Below, piece after piece: positions 8,177 to 16,527 of a stretch of 64,000 nucleotides of DNA. The stretch's first letter is position 1, and each line of letters starts with the position of its first letter. The position numbers were made by a program, and so were the translations under genes. The stretch covers positions 62,001-126,000 of the forward strand of contig OMVW01000002.1 in assembly GCA_900314595.1 (NCBI GenBank). The letters run 5' to 3'. The DNA comes from an uncultured Dialister sp. Lineage in GTDB: Bacteria; Bacillota; Negativicutes; Veillonellales; Dialisteraceae. The notes under the pieces are model-generated. The model saw only the letters and a list, made by a program, of their open reading frames with translations, had not been told where the DNA came from and made no database searches.

Positions 8177-9373
8177 TTGGTTAGAAATAAAAGTATCATC
8201 ATTCTGGTAGCCAGCATGTTCCTCGTTTCTTCAGGATATACCATGGTTATTCCTTTTCTGCCCTTATATCTGGGGCAGCTTGGTGTACCTTCTGAAGAAC
8301 TGTCTCTTTGGACAGGATTTGTTTTTTCGATTTGTTTCTTCATTGCGGCAGTTATGGGTCCGCTTTGGGGGAAACTGGCCGATACGGACGGTAAAAAGAA
8401 AATGGCTGTCCGAGCTGCTATTTTATTGGGATTTTCATATTTATTCTGCGGCCTGTGCCAGAATCAGTATCATCTGCTTGCTGCTCGCGCTTTTCAGGGA
8501 TTTGCCAATGGTTTTGTGGCGGCTGCCATGGCAATTATTTCAGACAATGCGGAGCCGGGAAAACTTGGCGTTACTCTCGGAATGGCCCAAACTTCACTTG
8601 TGGTCGGAGGCATCCTGGGGCCTCTCATGGGTGGGGCTTTATCGCATGCAATAGGGATGAGGAATACATTTTTCCTGTCAGCAGCTTTTCTGTGGGCTGT
8701 GGCCCTGACAGTCATATTTTTTGTTTCTGAAATTAAAAAGGGACTTCCTCCAGAGATGAGGAAGTCCACATCCATTAGTCAGGACCTGATTTATGCCTGG
8801 GAAAACCATGATCTCCGTGGACTTCTTTTCATTACATGCCTGCTTCAGACAACGATTCTGATGATCCAGCCGGTAACAGCTATTTATGTAGGAAATATTA
8901 TGAATCATTCCGGAAATATCGAACTGGCGGCAGGAATCATTATGTCGAGCGGTGGAATTGCCGGTGCCCTGACTACGACTCTCTGGGGTAAGTTTGGCCA
9001 GTCCAAAGGTTACTATCGTGCTATATTTGTAACTCTTGGGGCTGCTGGCGTATTGACTATAATCCAGTCTTTTCCAAATACTATCTGGGGATTCGGGCTT
9101 TGCCAGTTTCTGGTGGGCTGCTTTGTAATTGGCGTCAATCCTTCCCTCAATGCGGCACTTGTAAAATATTCCCCCTCTGATTTCAGAGGAAGGATTTTTG
9201 GACTTTCCAATATGGCTCAGCAATTTGGGAACATGACCGGTCCCCTGGTGTCTGCAGCGGTTTCCATGTCCCTGGGAATATGGGAAGTTTATGTTTTTGC
9301 AGGAATGATTCAACTCTCGGCTGCGTGTGTCATCTATTTTAAACGGGTGAGGTCTCCTCTGCAAAATAAATAA
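8177..9373 (+). CDS. MFS multidrug-type exporter (DHA1 family)
   Basis: Integral membrane transporter of about 398 residues with roughly 12 hydrophobic segments. MFS motif A is seen in the first cytoplasmic loop as GKLADTDGKKKM. Motif C, a mark of antiporters that export drugs, appears as GGILGPLMGG in the fifth segment. The TTG at 8177 is placed directly behind AAAGGAGG; the ATG at 8162 lies upstream of that site and is less likely, but the start is uncertain. The overall pattern resembles MdtG/YttB-type proton-coupled exporters. The substrate cannot be read. It converges with the FAH-family gene on the other strand, and the two share a terminator. Confidence 0.87.
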   Translation: MVRNKSIIILVASMFLVSSGYTMVIPFLPLYLGQLGVPSEELSLWTGFVFSICFFIAAVMGPLWGKLADTDGKKKMAVRAAILLGFSYLFCGLCQNQYHLLAARAFQGFANGFVAAAMAIISDNAEPGKLGVTLGMAQTSLVVGGILGPLMGGALSHAIGMRNTFFLSAAFLWAVALTVIFFVSEIKKGLPPEMRKSTSISQDLIYAWENHDLRGLLFITCLLQTTILMIQPVTAIYVGNIMNHSGNIELAAGIIMSSGGIAGALTTTLWGKFGQSKGYYRAIFVTLGAAGVLTIIQSFPNTIWGFGLCQFLVGCFVIGVNPSLNAALVKYSPSDFRGRIFGLSNMAQQFGNMTGPLVSAAVSMSLGIWEVYVFAGMIQLSAACVIYFKRVRSPLQNK

Positions 9374-9385
9374 TTTCATTCTTAT

Positions 9386-9428
9386 AAAAAACAGACAAGC
9401 TATCCGGGATAAGCCTGTCTGTTTTTCT
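9386..9428. terminator. Bidirectional intrinsic terminator
   Basis: A long hairpin, AAAAACAGACA pairing with TGTCTGTTTTT with an inner GCTTATCCCG-like stem, is flanked by A-run and T-run. It serves the exporter on the plus strand and the convergent FAH-family gene on the minus strand. Confidence 0.85.
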
Positions 9429-9438
9429 TTTGAGAAAA

Positions 9439-10329
9439 TTATTTTACGGTATTGCGTAGAGTGCCGATTGGGTCGATTGTGATTTCGACTACATCTCCCT
9501 GCTGCAGGAACTTTGGAGGATTAAAGCCCATGCCCACACCCTGGGGAGTGCCGGTCGCTATGACATCTCCGGGAAGGAGAGTCATTCCATTGGAAAGGAC
9601 TTCAATCAGTCTGGCAATCGGGAAAATAAGATCAGTAGTGGAACCTTCCTGACGAAGTTCACCATTCACTTTTGTATAAATTGTGAATGGTACTGGCCAA
9701 TCTCCAATCATGACTGTCGGCCCCATGGGGCAGAAAGTGTCCAGACTTTTGCCGCGGAACCACTGGGAGTGTTTTTTCTGGAGGTCTCTTGCAGTTACAT
9801 CGTTGACTATTGTATATCCATAAACATACTTCATAGCATCTTCGGCACTTACGTTGTAGCAGCGTTTTCCAATAATGACACCCAGTTCGCCTTCATAGTC
9901 TACCTGGCTGGTAGCATAGGGATGGCGGTCTATTTCTTCATCGGGACCAATAACAGAGGTCGTGGCCTTGGTAAAGAAAATGGGATTTTCCGGATTTTTA
10001 GCATTCACATTCTGATCAAATTCCTTAACATGGGCCTGATAGTTCTTGCCAACGCAGAGAATATTTCTCCGTGGATAAAAAGGAACTTCCAAACGTACCG
10101 TGCTGAGAGGGACGGGTTCAATGGATTTATCCGTCTCATTGAGCTCAAGTGCCTTTGCCAGATTAAGAAGGCCTTCTTCACCGGACTGTATGAATTCTTC
10201 CATTGTTTCTCCGAGGGGAATAAAGTATGTTTCTTCCAGTTCCTCAGCCGGATAGATAAACTTGCCGTCGGTGCTTAAAATACCCCACTGGCGCTGACCA
10301 TTCTGATTATAAGATACGAGTCTCTGCAT
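9439..10329 (-). CDS. Fumarylacetoacetate hydrolase family protein
   Basis: A 296-residue enzyme of the FAH superfamily, which cleaves or isomerises beta-diketo acids such as acylpyruvates and hydroxyhepta-dienedioate. The catalytic domain spans about residues 90-296. It opens with ILCVGKNYQAHVKE and has the metal-binding acidic set in VDYEGELGVII. It continues with TARDLQKKHSQW and GKSLDTFCPMGP, both very typical, and closes with TGTPQGVGMGF. The first 85 residues match the family's small N-terminal domain. The start is the ATG at 10329 with GAAGG upstream. It stands alone on the minus strand and has its own extended -10 promoter. The exact substrate is not determinable. Confidence 0.9.
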   Translation of the reverse strand: MQRLVSYNQNGQRQWGILSTDGKFIYPAEELEETYFIPLGETMEEFIQSGEEGLLNLAKALELNETDKSIEPVPLSTVRLEVPFYPRRNILCVGKNYQAHVKEFDQNVNAKNPENPIFFTKATTSVIGPDEEIDRHPYATSQVDYEGELGVIIGKRCYNVSAEDAMKYVYGYTIVNDVTARDLQKKHSQWFRGKSLDTFCPMGPTVMIGDWPVPFTIYTKVNGELRQEGSTTDLIFPIARLIEVLSNGMTLLPGDVIATGTPQGVGMGFNPPKFLQQGDVVEITIDPIGTLRNTVK

Positions 10330-10360
10330 AATATACCTTCTTTCTTTAATGTTTACTGGT

Positions 10361-10369
10361 ATTATACCA
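10361..10369 (-). promoter_or_regulatory. Extended -10 promoter for the FAH-family gene
   Basis: On the minus strand the sequence reads TGGTATAAT, a perfect extended -10 element, about 30 bases before the start codon. No good -35 is visible. Confidence 0.55.
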
Positions 10370-10467
10370 TAAAGAAAGACTTGTCATATCTGATGAATAT
10401 GAAGTATTTTTTTAATAATCAGTTCGGTGTATAATCCTATCTATGTCACATAAAATCGATAGAATTG

Positions 10468-10476
10468 TGGTATAAT
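10468..10476 (+). promoter_or_regulatory. Extended -10 promoter for glnS
   Basis: TGGTATAAT forms a perfect extended -10 element 43 bases before the glnS start; no clear -35. It is divergent from the similar element for the minus-strand gene about 100 bases away. Confidence 0.55.
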
Positions 10477-10519
10477 TAAAAAAAATAACTATGTGTTTTT
10501 ATGAATGGAGGAAGATGAA

Positions 10520-12205
10520 ATGGAAGAAAATAAAACGGCCGCTAATTTTATCGAAGCGGAAATCAATAAAGATATTGCCAATCATGTTTATTCCAATGAC
10601 CGGGTGCTGACCCGGTTCCCGCCGGAACCAAATGGTTACCTGCATATAGGTCATGTGAAGAGTATCTGCCTGAATTTCGGGATTGGTGAAAAATATCATG
10701 GAGAAACTAACGTTCGTTTCGATGATACAAATCCGACCAAGGAAGACGTGGAATATGTAAACTCCATCCTTGATGATGTGAAATGGTTAGGATTCAAGTG
10801 GAAGGAACCCGTTCATTATGCTTCTGATTACTTCCCTGAACTTTACGAATTTGCGTGCAAGCTTATACGTATGGGGCTTGCCTATGTTGATGATCAGAGC
10901 AGCCAGGAAATTCATGATACCCGCGGGGATCTGGAACATCCGGGTAAGGAAAGTCCCTGGAGAAACCGTTCTGTAGAAGAGAACCTGAAGCTTTTCCAGG
11001 AAATGAAAGAAGGCAAGTACAAGGATGGTGAAAGATGTCTGCGTGCTAAAATTGATATGGCATCTCCGAACGTCGTTATGAGAGATCCGGTTATTTATCG
11101 TATACTTCACGCAACCCATCATCGGACGGGGGATACCTGGTGTATTTATCCGCTCTATGATTTTGCACATCCACTTTCTGATGCTCTTGAGGGAATTACT
11201 CATTCCATTTGTACTCTTGAATTTGAAGAAAGACGCCCTCTCTATAACTGGTGTCTGCAGGCCTATGAAGGCAAGGAAAAACCGAGACAGATTGAATTTG
11301 CCCGTCTGAACGTGACTACTATGATTACCAGTAAGAGAAAGCTGCGCAAGATGGTAGAAGCAGGACTGGTATCCGGTTGGGATGATCCTCGTATGCCTAC
11401 GGTCAGCGGTATCCGCCGCAGAGGTTATACGCCAGAATCGCTCCGCCATTTCTGCGATCTGATCGGAGTAGCAAAAGCTGATAATATGGTAGATGTATCG
11501 CTCCTTGAATACTGCATCCGGGAAGATCTGAAGGCCAAAGCTCCCAGAATCATGACAGTTATTGATCCTGTCAAAGTTATTCTTACCAATTATCCAGAAG
11601 AGAAGATTGAGTATGTGACTATGGAGAATAATCCGGAAGTCGAATCCATGGGCAGCAGGCAGGTTCCATTCAGTAGAAATCTTTATATTGAAAAAGATGA
11701 CTTTATGGAAACTCCTGTGAAGAAATTTTTCCGCATGACCCCGGGTAAGGAAGTCCGGCTGAAAGGCGCTTATATCGTCAAATGCGATGAAGTTATTAAA
11801 AATGAAGATGGAAGCATCAAAGAAATCCATTGCACTGTTGATTTTGATACCAGAAGTGGTACTCCGGGGGCCGATCGAAAAGTAAAAGGGACCCTGCACT
11901 GGGTATGCGCTGATAAAGCGGTGGATATTGACACACGGCTTTATGATTACCTGATTCCACCGGATGATACGGATGACGGCCGTGATTTTATGGAAAAAGT
12001 CAATACCCATTCTCTGGTTGTCATGCATAGCAAAGCTGAACCCGCAATTCTTGATTATAAGGTGGGGGATCGTTTCCAGTTCCTGCGGAAAGGTTACTTT
12101 ATTATTGACAAAGATACCACAGAAGGTCATATAGTCTGCAACCGTATCGTGGGTCTTCGTGATTCCTGGGCAAAAATTCAGAAAAAGCAGAATAAGGAAA
12201 ACTAA
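10520..12205 (+). CDS. glnS: Glutaminyl-tRNA synthetase
   Basis: Charges tRNA-Gln with glutamine in the cytoplasm. Class I motifs are HIGH at about residues 42-45 within PPEPNGYLHIGHVKS and the KMSKS counterpart as TSKRKL near residue 270. The GlnRS-specific stretch GWDDPRMPTVSGIRRRGY follows. The C-terminal half forms the two beta-barrel anticodon domains, so this is GlnRS and not GluRS. Length 561 residues matches E. coli GlnRS. The ATG at 10520 is chosen because GGAGGAAG lies 5 bases upstream; the ATG at 10505 overlaps that site. Many Firmicutes lack GlnRS and use the GatCAB amidation route, so its presence here is of note. The next gene starts 2 bases after the stop. Confidence 0.96.
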   Translation: MEENKTAANFIEAEINKDIANHVYSNDRVLTRFPPEPNGYLHIGHVKSICLNFGIGEKYHGETNVRFDDTNPTKEDVEYVNSILDDVKWLGFKWKEPVHYASDYFPELYEFACKLIRMGLAYVDDQSSQEIHDTRGDLEHPGKESPWRNRSVEENLKLFQEMKEGKYKDGERCLRAKIDMASPNVVMRDPVIYRILHATHHRTGDTWCIYPLYDFAHPLSDALEGITHSICTLEFEERRPLYNWCLQAYEGKEKPRQIEFARLNVTTMITSKRKLRKMVEAGLVSGWDDPRMPTVSGIRRRGYTPESLRHFCDLIGVAKADNMVDVSLLEYCIREDLKAKAPRIMTVIDPVKVILTNYPEEKIEYVTMENNPEVESMGSRQVPFSRNLYIEKDDFMETPVKKFFRMTPGKEVRLKGAYIVKCDEVIKNEDGSIKEIHCTVDFDTRSGTPGADRKVKGTLHWVCADKAVDIDTRLYDYLIPPDDTDDGRDFMEKVNTHSLVVMHSKAEPAILDYKVGDRFQFLRKGYFIIDKDTTEGHIVCNRIVGLRDSWAKIQKKQNKEN

Positions 12206-12207
12206 GC

Positions 12208-12897
12208 ATGAAGCGGTCTACTGTAATTGGTATTTTAATGACTCTTGGATTAATGGCAAGTACCTGTGCTGTTCACGCAGCTGATGTGCTGACCTTGCAA
12301 GGCATTGGAACTATGTCGGTTCCCAAAAATATTTCTTTTGTAGAAGGTGTTCAAAGTGCCCTGCCTTTTCTCAGCGAAGGAGGGACGAAAAGGTATTTTA
12401 TACGAAACGGTTTCACAAAGAGTCAGTATTTTACGATGACTTATAAGGATGGTCCGGATTTCTCTTACGGCTGGGCTATGTCCCATGAAATCGGGATTCC
12501 TTATCTCTTGGAAATTGGTGAAATCAGGCACAAAAATGATTCCGCAGAAGAGCAGATGGATGTGGTTGCAGCTTATCTGAACCAGAAACTTGCTGCAGAT
12601 GGAGTTGTATTTACGGGGCCATCTCCGCTGGTCAAAGTCAAAGACAATAAATATCCCCGCTGGGAGGGGTCTTTTGTTAAAGAAACCAGGGAAAATGGTA
12701 TCATTTATCGGGAAGCCTATGTAGTGGTCCTTCAAAGTGACGGATATTTCAATACTCTTGGAATCATTAATTCTGATGCAGATCGTTCAGATATTACGGA
12801 CGCATTAAAGAAGATGATGGCAAAACGCAAATTCCCCAAACGATCAAGTGTAATGAATTTATCCAGCAGAGTTCCTTCCCTCACGGAATTTGAATAA
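12208..12897 (+). CDS. Exported protein of unknown function
   Basis: Not recognised. The 229-residue protein has a clean signal peptide (hydrophobic core about 7-18, cleavage after VHA near residue 24). The mature part is a mixed alpha/beta domain beginning LTLQGIGTMSVPKNISF and is followed by a basic, Ser-rich tail. The pattern of a strand-rich start, a mid-length helix (SAEEQMDVVAAYLNQKL) and the late strands REAYVVVLQ and YFNTLGIIN vaguely recalls PsbP/Mog1-like domains, but this is a guess. It begins 2 bases after glnS with an AAGGA site, so it is probably cotranscribed, without obvious functional link. A promoter for the next gene lies just after it. Confidence 0.65.
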   Translation: MKRSTVIGILMTLGLMASTCAVHAADVLTLQGIGTMSVPKNISFVEGVQSALPFLSEGGTKRYFIRNGFTKSQYFTMTYKDGPDFSYGWAMSHEIGIPYLLEIGEIRHKNDSAEEQMDVVAAYLNQKLAADGVVFTGPSPLVKVKDNKYPRWEGSFVKETRENGIIYREAYVVVLQSDGYFNTLGIINSDADRSDITDALKKMMAKRKFPKRSSVMNLSSRVPSLTEFE

Positions 12898-12912
12898 CCG
12901 GTGATTTTCAAA

Positions 12913-12941
12913 TTGACAAGAGCCGATTGAATCAGTAAGAT
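12913..12941 (+). promoter_or_regulatory. Sigma-A type promoter for the first flavodoxin
   Basis: TTGACA at 12913-12918, a 17-base spacer, and TAAGAT at 12936-12941. The -35 is perfect and the -10 has four of six consensus bases. It lies 50 bases before the flavodoxin start. Confidence 0.75.
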
Positions 12942-12990
12942 AAAGAAGTAAGCAAATTTTTAATTTTGCATTGATAGGAGGAAATTTTAA

Positions 12991-13419
12991 ATGGCAAAGA
13001 TTGCAATTGTATATTGGTCCGGTTCCGGTAATACGGAAGCTATGGCTCAGGCTGTAGAAGAAGGTGCAAAAGCTGCAGGAGCAGAAACTGAACTGAGCTT
13101 CGTCAGCGATACATCGGCTTCTGATGTAGCAGCATTTGATCACATCATTCTTGGCTGCCCGGCAATGGGAAATGAAGAACTGGAAGAATATGAATTTGAA
13201 CCGTTCTTTGAAGAACTTCTCCCGCAGCTTGGCGGTAAAGTTGTTGCGATTTTTGGTTCCTATGCATGGAATCAGGGCGACTGGATTTTAAACTGGAAGA
13301 ATCGTTTCGATGAAGCTGGAATTAAACTGGCTGCAGATCCGGTCAAAGCTTACAGCTATCCGGATGATGATGCACTGGAAGCATGCAAAGCTTTGGGCGA
13401 AACCGTGGCAAAGGCATAA
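12991..13419 (+). CDS. Flavodoxin, first of two tandem copies
   Basis: Small FMN electron carrier of 142 residues. The phosphate-binding loop is SGSGNTEAM at about residues 9-17, and the flavin-stacking loops are GCPAMGNEELEE and FGSYAWNQGDW, with aromatic residues next to the isoalloxazine site. The protein is strongly acidic, as clostridial and Megasphaera-type short-chain flavodoxins are. ATAGGAGG stands 7 bases before the ATG. Its own promoter and a strong terminator bracket it, so it can be expressed as a single gene. The partner enzyme is not indicated by the neighbours. Confidence 0.93.
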   Translation: MAKIAIVYWSGSGNTEAMAQAVEEGAKAAGAETELSFVSDTSASDVAAFDHIILGCPAMGNEELEEYEFEPFFEELLPQLGGKVVAIFGSYAWNQGDWILNWKNRFDEAGIKLAADPVKAYSYPDDDALEACKALGETVAKA

Positions 13420-13433
13420 TTTAAAGCGGAAAA

Positions 13434-13464
13434 AGGGCGTTCTCTTCAGAGCGCTCCTTTTTTT
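13434..13464 (+). terminator. Intrinsic terminator between the flavodoxin genes
   Basis: GGGCGTTCT pairs with AGAGCGCTCC (one bulge, one G-T) and is followed by seven T. It should end most transcripts from the first flavodoxin before the second gene. Confidence 0.8.
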
Positions 13465-13488
13465 ACATGGAAAAAGGAGGGTTTCCAT

Positions 13489-13926
13489 ATGAGAAATAAA
13501 GTGGCAGTGGTTTATTACTCGGCAACAGGCAATACAGAAGCTATGGCAGAAGCTGTGGCAGTCGGTGCAAAAAGAACAGGTGCGGAAGTAATTCTGGCCC
13601 CGGTTTCCGATGTGGATCCTGTTGAAATCGGAAATACTTGTCACCATATCATACTTGGCTGTTCTGCCTGGGGCGTCGAAGTAATAGAAGAGACACAGAT
13701 GCGGCCTTTCTGTGATAAGCTGAAGCCCTATCTGAAAGGTAAGATTATGGGGATTTTCGGCTCTTGTGGCTGGAGCCGAGGCGCATGGCTGAATTCCTGG
13801 TATAACGAACTTCATTTTGCCGGGGCTGTATTTCCCGCTCAGCCGCTTCTGGCTTATGGCTACCCGGATGAACCTTCACTGAAAAAATGCGAAGAACTTG
13901 GTGAAAAGGTGGCTTCTGCAAAATAA
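13489..13926 (+). CDS. Flavodoxin, second tandem copy
   Basis: A 145-residue short-chain flavodoxin. The FMN phosphate loop is SATGNTEAM, and the flavin loops are GCSAWGVEVIEE and FGSCGWSRGAW. It differs from its upstream neighbour in having several cysteines (in TCHH, LGCS, PFCD, GSCG, KKCE) and less acidic surface loops, so the two copies are probably specialised rather than redundant (inference). AAAGGAGGG stands 7 bases before the ATG. It lies after the terminator of the first gene and has no clear promoter of its own, so expression may depend on readthrough. Confidence 0.92.
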   Translation: MRNKVAVVYYSATGNTEAMAEAVAVGAKRTGAEVILAPVSDVDPVEIGNTCHHIILGCSAWGVEVIEETQMRPFCDKLKPYLKGKIMGIFGSCGWSRGAWLNSWYNELHFAGAVFPAQPLLAYGYPDEPSLKKCEELGEKVASAK

Positions 13927-13990
13927 GAGCCATTCCGTTTCCCGGCATCACTGATGTGTATATTTTATATTCTGAAGTAGAGAGGATTTA

Positions 13991-15190
13991 ATGATGGATT
14001 GGGACTCAAAAGTCGCATCAAATATCAAGGCAGTGGAATTTTCAGGTATCCGTAAATTCTTTGATCTAGCCAGCACAATGAAAGATGTCATTTCTCTTGG
14101 GGTGGGTGAACCTGATTATTCCGCACCGGATCCGGTGATTGAAGCCTGTATAGCTAGCCTGAAAAGAAAGGAGACATCATATACTTCCAATTGGGGCCTT
14201 CTTGAACTAAGAAAAGAAATCGGCAAACTCTTTGAAACCAGGTATGGTGTGAAATACAATCCGAATGATGAAATTATGGTGACGGTTGGGGTTTCTGAAG
14301 CTATCGGTGTTATCCTGACTGCCATATTGAATCCGGGTGATGAAGTCCTGATTCCGGATCCTGCCTATCTGGCATATCCGGCCTGCGTTTCCATCGCTCA
14401 TGGGAAACCGGTATTGGTTCCGACTTTTGCTAAAGATGAATTCCGGTTGATTGTTGAGGAACTGGAAAAGAAGGTTACTCCCCGCACTAAAGCCATTCTT
14501 ATCGGATATCCTAACAATCCAACGGGAACTGTTATGAACAGAGATTCCCTTATGAAAATCGCATCTTTTGCAGAAAAACATGATTTGATTGTTATCTCTG
14601 ACGAAATCTATTGCGATTTAACTTACGAAGGGCAGCATACCTGTTTTGCATCTTTTCCCGGTATGCATGACAGGACTTTTGTCATGAACGGATTTTCTAA
14701 ATCCTATGCCATGACAGGACTACGAGTTGGATATATCTGCGGACCTGCACAAATCATGCAGCAGGTATATAAGGTTCATCAGTATGAAATCCTCTGTACC
14801 AGTGTGACCAGCCAGTATGGTGCCATTGCCGCACTCAAATATTGTGATGATGATGTAAAAGCTATGTTCAGGGAATACAAAATCCGAAGAGATATTGTTT
14901 ATGATGGTTTGTGCCAAATGGGACTTTCCGTAGTTAAGCCGCAGGGGGCGTTTTATATTTTTCCGGATATCAGCGTGACCGGTATGAATGATGAGGAATT
15001 TGCAGACCGGCTTTTAAAAGAGGAAAAGGTCGGGGTTGTACCTGGCAGTTGTTTTGGCCCGGGAGGGAAGAATCATATACGAATTTCTTACGCAGCAAGC
15101 CGGGAAAATCTTGTGGAAGCTTTGAAAAGAATGGCCCAATTTGTAAAAAAATACAAAAAATTGAATGATGCGGGACACCTGTTTCCTTAA
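13991..15190 (+). CDS. PLP-dependent class I aminotransferase
   Basis: Aspartate/aromatic-type aminotransferase of 399 residues, fold type I. Visible marks are the substrate-loop region GVGEPDY near residue 38, GYPNNPTGT (the Asn that contacts PLP), SDEIYCDL (the Asp that pairs with the pyridine nitrogen), and FSKSYAMTGLRVGY with the Schiff-base lysine near residue 240. Arg in NHIRISYA binds the substrate carboxylate. It resembles the Bacillus PatA and archaeal-type aspartate aminotransferase subgroup. The ATG at 13994 is an equally good start given AGAGAGG upstream. The exact amino donor is not determinable. It stands between the flavodoxins and an exported protein with its own promoter. Confidence 0.9.
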   Translation: MMDWDSKVASNIKAVEFSGIRKFFDLASTMKDVISLGVGEPDYSAPDPVIEACIASLKRKETSYTSNWGLLELRKEIGKLFETRYGVKYNPNDEIMVTVGVSEAIGVILTAILNPGDEVLIPDPAYLAYPACVSIAHGKPVLVPTFAKDEFRLIVEELEKKVTPRTKAILIGYPNNPTGTVMNRDSLMKIASFAEKHDLIVISDEIYCDLTYEGQHTCFASFPGMHDRTFVMNGFSKSYAMTGLRVGYICGPAQIMQQVYKVHQYEILCTSVTSQYGAIAALKYCDDDVKAMFREYKIRRDIVYDGLCQMGLSVVKPQGAFYIFPDISVTGMNDEEFADRLLKEEKVGVVPGSCFGPGGKNHIRISYAASRENLVEALKRMAQFVKKYKKLNDAGHLFP

Positions 15191-15296
15191 AATATTGTCA
15201 TTAAGGAATGGAGATTAATTATTCTTGGGTATAAGTCAAAATATTCCGATATAACGAGATGGTGCTGATCCTTTTGTGGACAGTGCCGTTTTCGGC

Positions 15297-15325
15297 TTGA
15301 CAGATAATCATAGGACTAGCATAAT
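15297..15325 (+). promoter_or_regulatory. Strong sigma-A type promoter for the exported repeat protein
   Basis: TTGACA at 15297-15302, a 17-base spacer, then CATAAT at 15320-15325. This leaves a leader of about 27 bases before the ATG at 15359. Confidence 0.8.
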
Positions 15326-15358
15326 AAGGATTATGTTCTGAAAAGAGAGGTGACTGCC

Positions 15359-16477
15359 ATGAGATTCCAATTGAAAAATGTTTTGACAGTTTTAACCGTA
15401 TTGGTTTTACTTCCGTACTGTTTCAAGTATGCCGGAGCTGAAGATCCTGCTGGGCATCATGAAGGTGATGGTTTTTCATTGAATGGCAGCTATTCAGGCA
15501 AGATGCAGGAAGAAGTTCTGAATGATGGCAATTCTCATCATAGTGATGAAAGAAAGGAGAATGCCCTGATCTCTTTTGATTTATCTCCATTAGGAGATAA
15601 AGATTTTGGCATTGGTGGAATCAGCCTCATGGATCCTTTGAAGCGAAGTATCGATTTAAAAGGACAGCCGGATTCCATAGTAAAAGGTCCTGTTATTGAA
15701 GAATATAGGTGGAAAGGGCTTGATATACGCCGATATAACCCATTCCTTTTAAAATATACCGGACGGGAAGATTTGCCTTCTGATTTCAATTCCATTAAAG
15801 CAGGAATTTCAGAAATCCGTTTGAATGATGGCGGTGAGCACACTTCCAGAAATATAGGGATAGGAAGCAGACGGGAAGACATACTTCGAAGTTATGGACC
15901 ACCGAACCGGGTTTTTTGGAATGAAGTTCAGGGAAACCTTTATTTTATTTATGCTTTGGATAATCGGGAAATTGATTTTTCTTTAAAAGAAGGTAAAATT
16001 TCCGGAATTCACGTTCTATTTAACGATAAAAATGTTTCCGATTCGTTTTACGGGATTCTGCCGGAGAGGAAAAAATTAATTTCCGACAAGGATTTCTATA
16101 TTGCCGGTTATAAGCCTGGAGACAGGTTTAATTCCCAAAATTCCGGTAACTGGGAAAAGAAAATTGCCAATCCCAAAGAGGAGATATGGTATTATGCCGG
16201 ATATGCAGTTCGTATGTCAGCTAAAGGACAGGATATCTCATCTCTTCTGCTTACGGATGATCGTATGGTCACATCACGCGGTATAACATTGGGAGATGAT
16301 ATATCTACGGTGGAAGCCATTTATGGAACACCTCACCGTATGGAGATGGATATCTCCGGCAGCAGCCCGAAAACCACCTATATTTATTTTTCTTCCGGTA
16401 AAAATCGCATATTGATGTTTGGGTTTCTGAATAACAAAGTAGATGGTGTGATTAGTGCATTAAATCCAAAGAATTAG
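15359..16477 (+). CDS. Exported protein with repeated BamE-like segments, function unknown
   Basis: Not recognised as a named family. The ATG at 15359 has AGAGAGG 8 bases upstream. The 372-residue protein has a signal peptide ending near AGAE (residue 27) and a His/Asp/Gly-rich linker to about 65. At least two segments then follow the same plan: glycine-bracketed start, short helix, YG-P turn, then strands ending in a hydrophobic-Gly-IHV or VDGVIS pattern. They are NIGIGSRREDILRSYGPP near 165 and GITLGDDISTVEAIYGTPH near 303; a weaker copy is seen near 88 (SIDLKGQPDSIV). This plan resembles SmpA/BamE-like domains. A role in the periplasm is inferred. It has a strong promoter of its own. Confidence 0.68.
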   Translation: MRFQLKNVLTVLTVLVLLPYCFKYAGAEDPAGHHEGDGFSLNGSYSGKMQEEVLNDGNSHHSDERKENALISFDLSPLGDKDFGIGGISLMDPLKRSIDLKGQPDSIVKGPVIEEYRWKGLDIRRYNPFLLKYTGREDLPSDFNSIKAGISEIRLNDGGEHTSRNIGIGSRREDILRSYGPPNRVFWNEVQGNLYFIYALDNREIDFSLKEGKISGIHVLFNDKNVSDSFYGILPERKKLISDKDFYIAGYKPGDRFNSQNSGNWEKKIANPKEEIWYYAGYAVRMSAKGQDISSLLLTDDRMVTSRGITLGDDISTVEAIYGTPHRMEMDISGSSPKTTYIYFSSGKNRILMFGFLNNKVDGVISALNPKN

Positions 16478-16527
16478 GACCGGATATTTTCGGGATAATT
16501 TTAAAAATTCTTATATTGAGGTGTAAT

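Noticed and set aside
10787..12130. A long minus-strand open frame (447 codons) inside glnS.
   Set aside because: It lies opposite a strongly conserved gene, has no recognisable domain or plausible ribosome site, and its composition is that expected from reading the other strand.
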